Positions 62,629-64,000 of a stretch of DNA of 64,000 nucleotides are shown piece after piece. Below the pieces are notes generated by a model. That model was not told where the DNA came from. It ran no database searches and saw only the letters and a program-made list of their open reading frames with translations. The translations under genes and the position numbers were made by a program. Within the stretch, counting starts at the first letter, position 1; each line of letters starts with the position of its first letter. Source of the DNA: Cyclobacterium sp. SYSU L10401 (GTDB lineage Bacteria; Bacteroidota; Bacteroidia; Cytophagales; Cyclobacteriaceae); NCBI RefSeq assembly GCF_010993705.1, contig NZ_WOFO01000007.1:62001-126000 (forward strand), read 5' to 3'.

Positions 62629-63711
62629 TTATCTTCTGCTTCTTTTGTTTGATTTCACTTCCATGCTGCCAGATCGTCCAATATAGGTCATGGCTGTACG
62701 GAAGCCAATGTGAGCAGTTTGGACATATTGGTACTCGTAATTCCTGGCACTGGTTTCTAAAAAGTGAGCCACATCCTTCCAGGATCCTCCCCTGACAACT
62801 TTTTTGGTCTCAGTGGTATCCTTAAATGTGGGGTTCATGTCCCAGATCAACGCATTGGCTGCTGGATTATAGGCATCTTCCACCCATTCGGAAACGTTTC
62901 CTGCCATGTTGTACAGCCCAAAGCCGTTGGGGGCAAAGGCATCAACCGGAGCGGTATAGGCGAATCCGTCATCAATGTAATTACCACGTCCTGGCTTAAA
63001 GTTAGCCATCAGGCATCCCCTCCTATTCTTAAGGTAAGGACCTCCCCAGGGATATTTTGCGATTTCCTTTCCTCCTTTGGCTGCATATTCCCATTCGGCC
63101 TCGAAAGGAAGCCTGAATTTGGGCATATCAAATTCTGATTCGTCATTGGCATTCATGTGGTAGGATTTCCATTCGCAGAATTGCTTGGCCTGGTCCCAGC
63201 TAATTCCAACAACAGGATAATCGTCGAAGGCCGGGTGGTCAAAATAATATTCCATTAAAGGATCTCCATAATGGTGGGTAAAACTGGTAGACCATACCGT
63301 AGTGTCCGGAAGCAACTCTTCCAATACAAACTCAGGTGCTTCTGCCTGGGTGGTAGGTGTCCCCAAGGCCAGATCGCCCATGCGAACGGCATCCAGAAAT
63401 TGCCGGTACTTATTATTAGACACCTCGTATTTATCCATGAAAAACTCAGATATGGTGACCTGCTTATTCATGGATGACATGCTCAAGGCGATGTCTTCAT
63501 CAGACTGTCCGAGCCAGAATGTTCCAGCTTTTACCGGGGCCATTTCAAATGGCAGGGCTTGTTGCCAACCGGAGCGTTTTGGCACGCCCGTTACTTCACC
63601 TCTTCTGTTCAGCTTTTCACTAGAAGTGCCTTTATTTCCAAAAAGGCCACAACCCTGAAGTAGTGTCATTATTACCAACCCCAAAATGAGGGAAAAAAAG
63701 CGCCGATTCAT
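62629..63711 (-). CDS. gldK: Type IX secretion lipoprotein GldK
   Basis: 360 residues with ATG 63711, which begins a lipoprotein signal peptide (MNRRFFSLILGLVIMTLLQGC). The open frame runs 15 codons further upstream to 63756. The mature part is a formylglycine-generating-enzyme-like (FGE-sulfatase) domain: MAPVKAGTFWLGQSDEDIALSM, MDKYEVSNNKYRQFL, YPVVGISWDQAKQFCEWKS, RLPFEAEWEYAAKGG, NGFGLYNMAGNVSEWVED and VVRGGSWKD. In GldK this fold is structural and forms the ring with GldN. A tail rich in basic residues ends the protein (SNKRSRR). porP is 126 bases upstream. Confidence 0.95.
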   Translation of the reverse strand: MNRRFFSLILGLVIMTLLQGCGLFGNKGTSSEKLNRRGEVTGVPKRSGWQQALPFEMAPVKAGTFWLGQSDEDIALSMSSMNKQVTISEFFMDKYEVSNNKYRQFLDAVRMGDLALGTPTTQAEAPEFVLEELLPDTTVWSTSFTHHYGDPLMEYYFDHPAFDDYPVVGISWDQAKQFCEWKSYHMNANDESEFDMPKFRLPFEAEWEYAAKGGKEIAKYPWGGPYLKNRRGCLMANFKPGRGNYIDDGFAYTAPVDAFAPNGFGLYNMAGNVSEWVEDAYNPAANALIWDMNPTFKDTTETKKVVRGGSWKDVAHFLETSARNYEYQYVQTAHIGFRTAMTYIGRSGSMEVKSNKRSRR

Positions 63712-63837
63712 TTTTTTAAACATAAATGACATTAAATTAACTACATTCATTTTCAACCATTTAAACGAATAACCAATTCGAAATTTAACAGATTTTATCA
63801 GAAAAACACAAGGAATTTTTCAATAAAGTTTAATTCC

Positions 63838-64000
63838 TTAAAACCTAAATCTCGGCGTTCTCTGAATCACCCTCTCAATTTGTCTGGTTACCTGGGGTAA
63901 ATTATAGGTTAACATGAACTCATGAGATGATGGAGATTTTGCTTCCAGTCCACCCACTACCAAATCAAATGCATAACCCAACCTTAGGGAATTATCTCTT
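63838..64000 (-). CDS. PorP/SprF-type outer membrane protein, C-terminal end (partial)
   Basis: The window edge cuts this gene. The last 53 residues are visible: RDNSLRLGYAFDLVVGGLEA, then KSPSSHEFMLTYNLPQVTRQ, ending RTPRFRF before TAA at 63838-63840. The S-H-E-F-M-L-x-Y segment and the aromatic C-terminus are typical of PorP/SprF barrels, which secure type IX parts or adhesins such as SprB at the outer membrane. Position just upstream of gldK on the same strand is the standard order porP-gldK-L-M-N. Confidence 0.88.
   Translation of the reverse strand, partial: RDNSLRLGYAFDLVVGGLEAKSPSSHEFMLTYNLPQVTRQIERVIQRTPRFRF

Noticed and set aside
1-64000. CRISPR arrays, tRNA/rRNA genes, insertion sequences, prophage or integrative elements
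   Set aside because: No regularly spaced repeats, no cloverleaf or rRNA sequence, and no transposase, integrase or phage structural genes were seen on either strand.

Overview
The window is chromosomal DNA from a member of the Bacteroidetes, most likely the order Cytophagales (a Cyclobacteriaceae-like genome is my best guess). The reasons are the type IX secretion/gliding core porP-gldK-gldL-gldM-gldN, a SprE/PorW-type lipoprotein, a TonB receptor with a carboxypeptidase-like N-domain, DUF4783 beside nadC, an ATP synthase cluster led by M23 peptidase and bactofilin genes, almost no Shine-Dalgarno signals, and promoters fitting TTTG-N19/20-TAnnTTTG. I see no prophage, insertion sequence, CRISPR array, tRNA or rRNA. 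Coding density is high and most genes are housekeeping.

Layout. 1-5 kb: end of a LolC/E-type permease, rbfA, an unknown polytopic membrane protein, rpiB, tatC, glyA. 5-12 kb: a TonB receptor with a small His-rich membrane protein, a small unknown gene, an AEC transporter and an AsmA-like protein. 12-23 kb: an F420-reductase-like protein, inositol monophosphatase, rsmI, a pterin dehydratase, DUF493, then the envelope cluster coaX - beta-barrel - TPR - lptC - small membrane protein - CNNM/CBS - PpiD, all on the minus strand. 23-36 kb: anmK, a Glu/Leu-type dehydrogenase, an NhaD-like antiporter, a lipoprotein with gpmI, DUF4783-nadC, an MsbA-like ABC exporter, aspartate kinase, ribH and a TPR protein. 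36-43 kb is the most accessory-looking part: PhoX, a 750-base AT-rich gap, two tandem copies of an unknown small protein followed by a structured RNA or terminator, an EEP nuclease/phosphatase-family protein, a hidden 37-residue Lys-rich protein, a voltage-sensor-like membrane protein without a pore, and an SGNH hydrolase. 43-52 kb: selD-selU and the ATP synthase cluster atpBEFHAG without atpD/atpC, preceded by AtpZ, bactofilin and M23 genes. 52-64 kb: SprE/PorW, PBP1A and uvrC on the plus strand facing gldN-M-L-K and the end of a porP on the minus strand.

How the genes fit together. Several clusters serve the cell envelope: LPS export (lptC), periplasmic folding (PpiD), Tat export (tatC), peptidoglycan synthesis and recycling (PBP1A, anmK, M23, bactofilin), and the type IX motor (gldL/gldM), ring and outer parts (gldK/gldN/porP) with its accessory lipoprotein SprE. 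selD and selU together make selenophosphate and use it for wobble selenouridine in tRNA.

No clearly new multi-gene system is present. The best candidates for undescribed biology are the tandem small-protein pair with its long AT-rich leader and 3' structured RNA, a modular hairpin repeat found in two intergenic regions, the pore-less voltage-sensor-like protein, and the His-rich protein/TonB receptor pair with a palindrome over its promoter.
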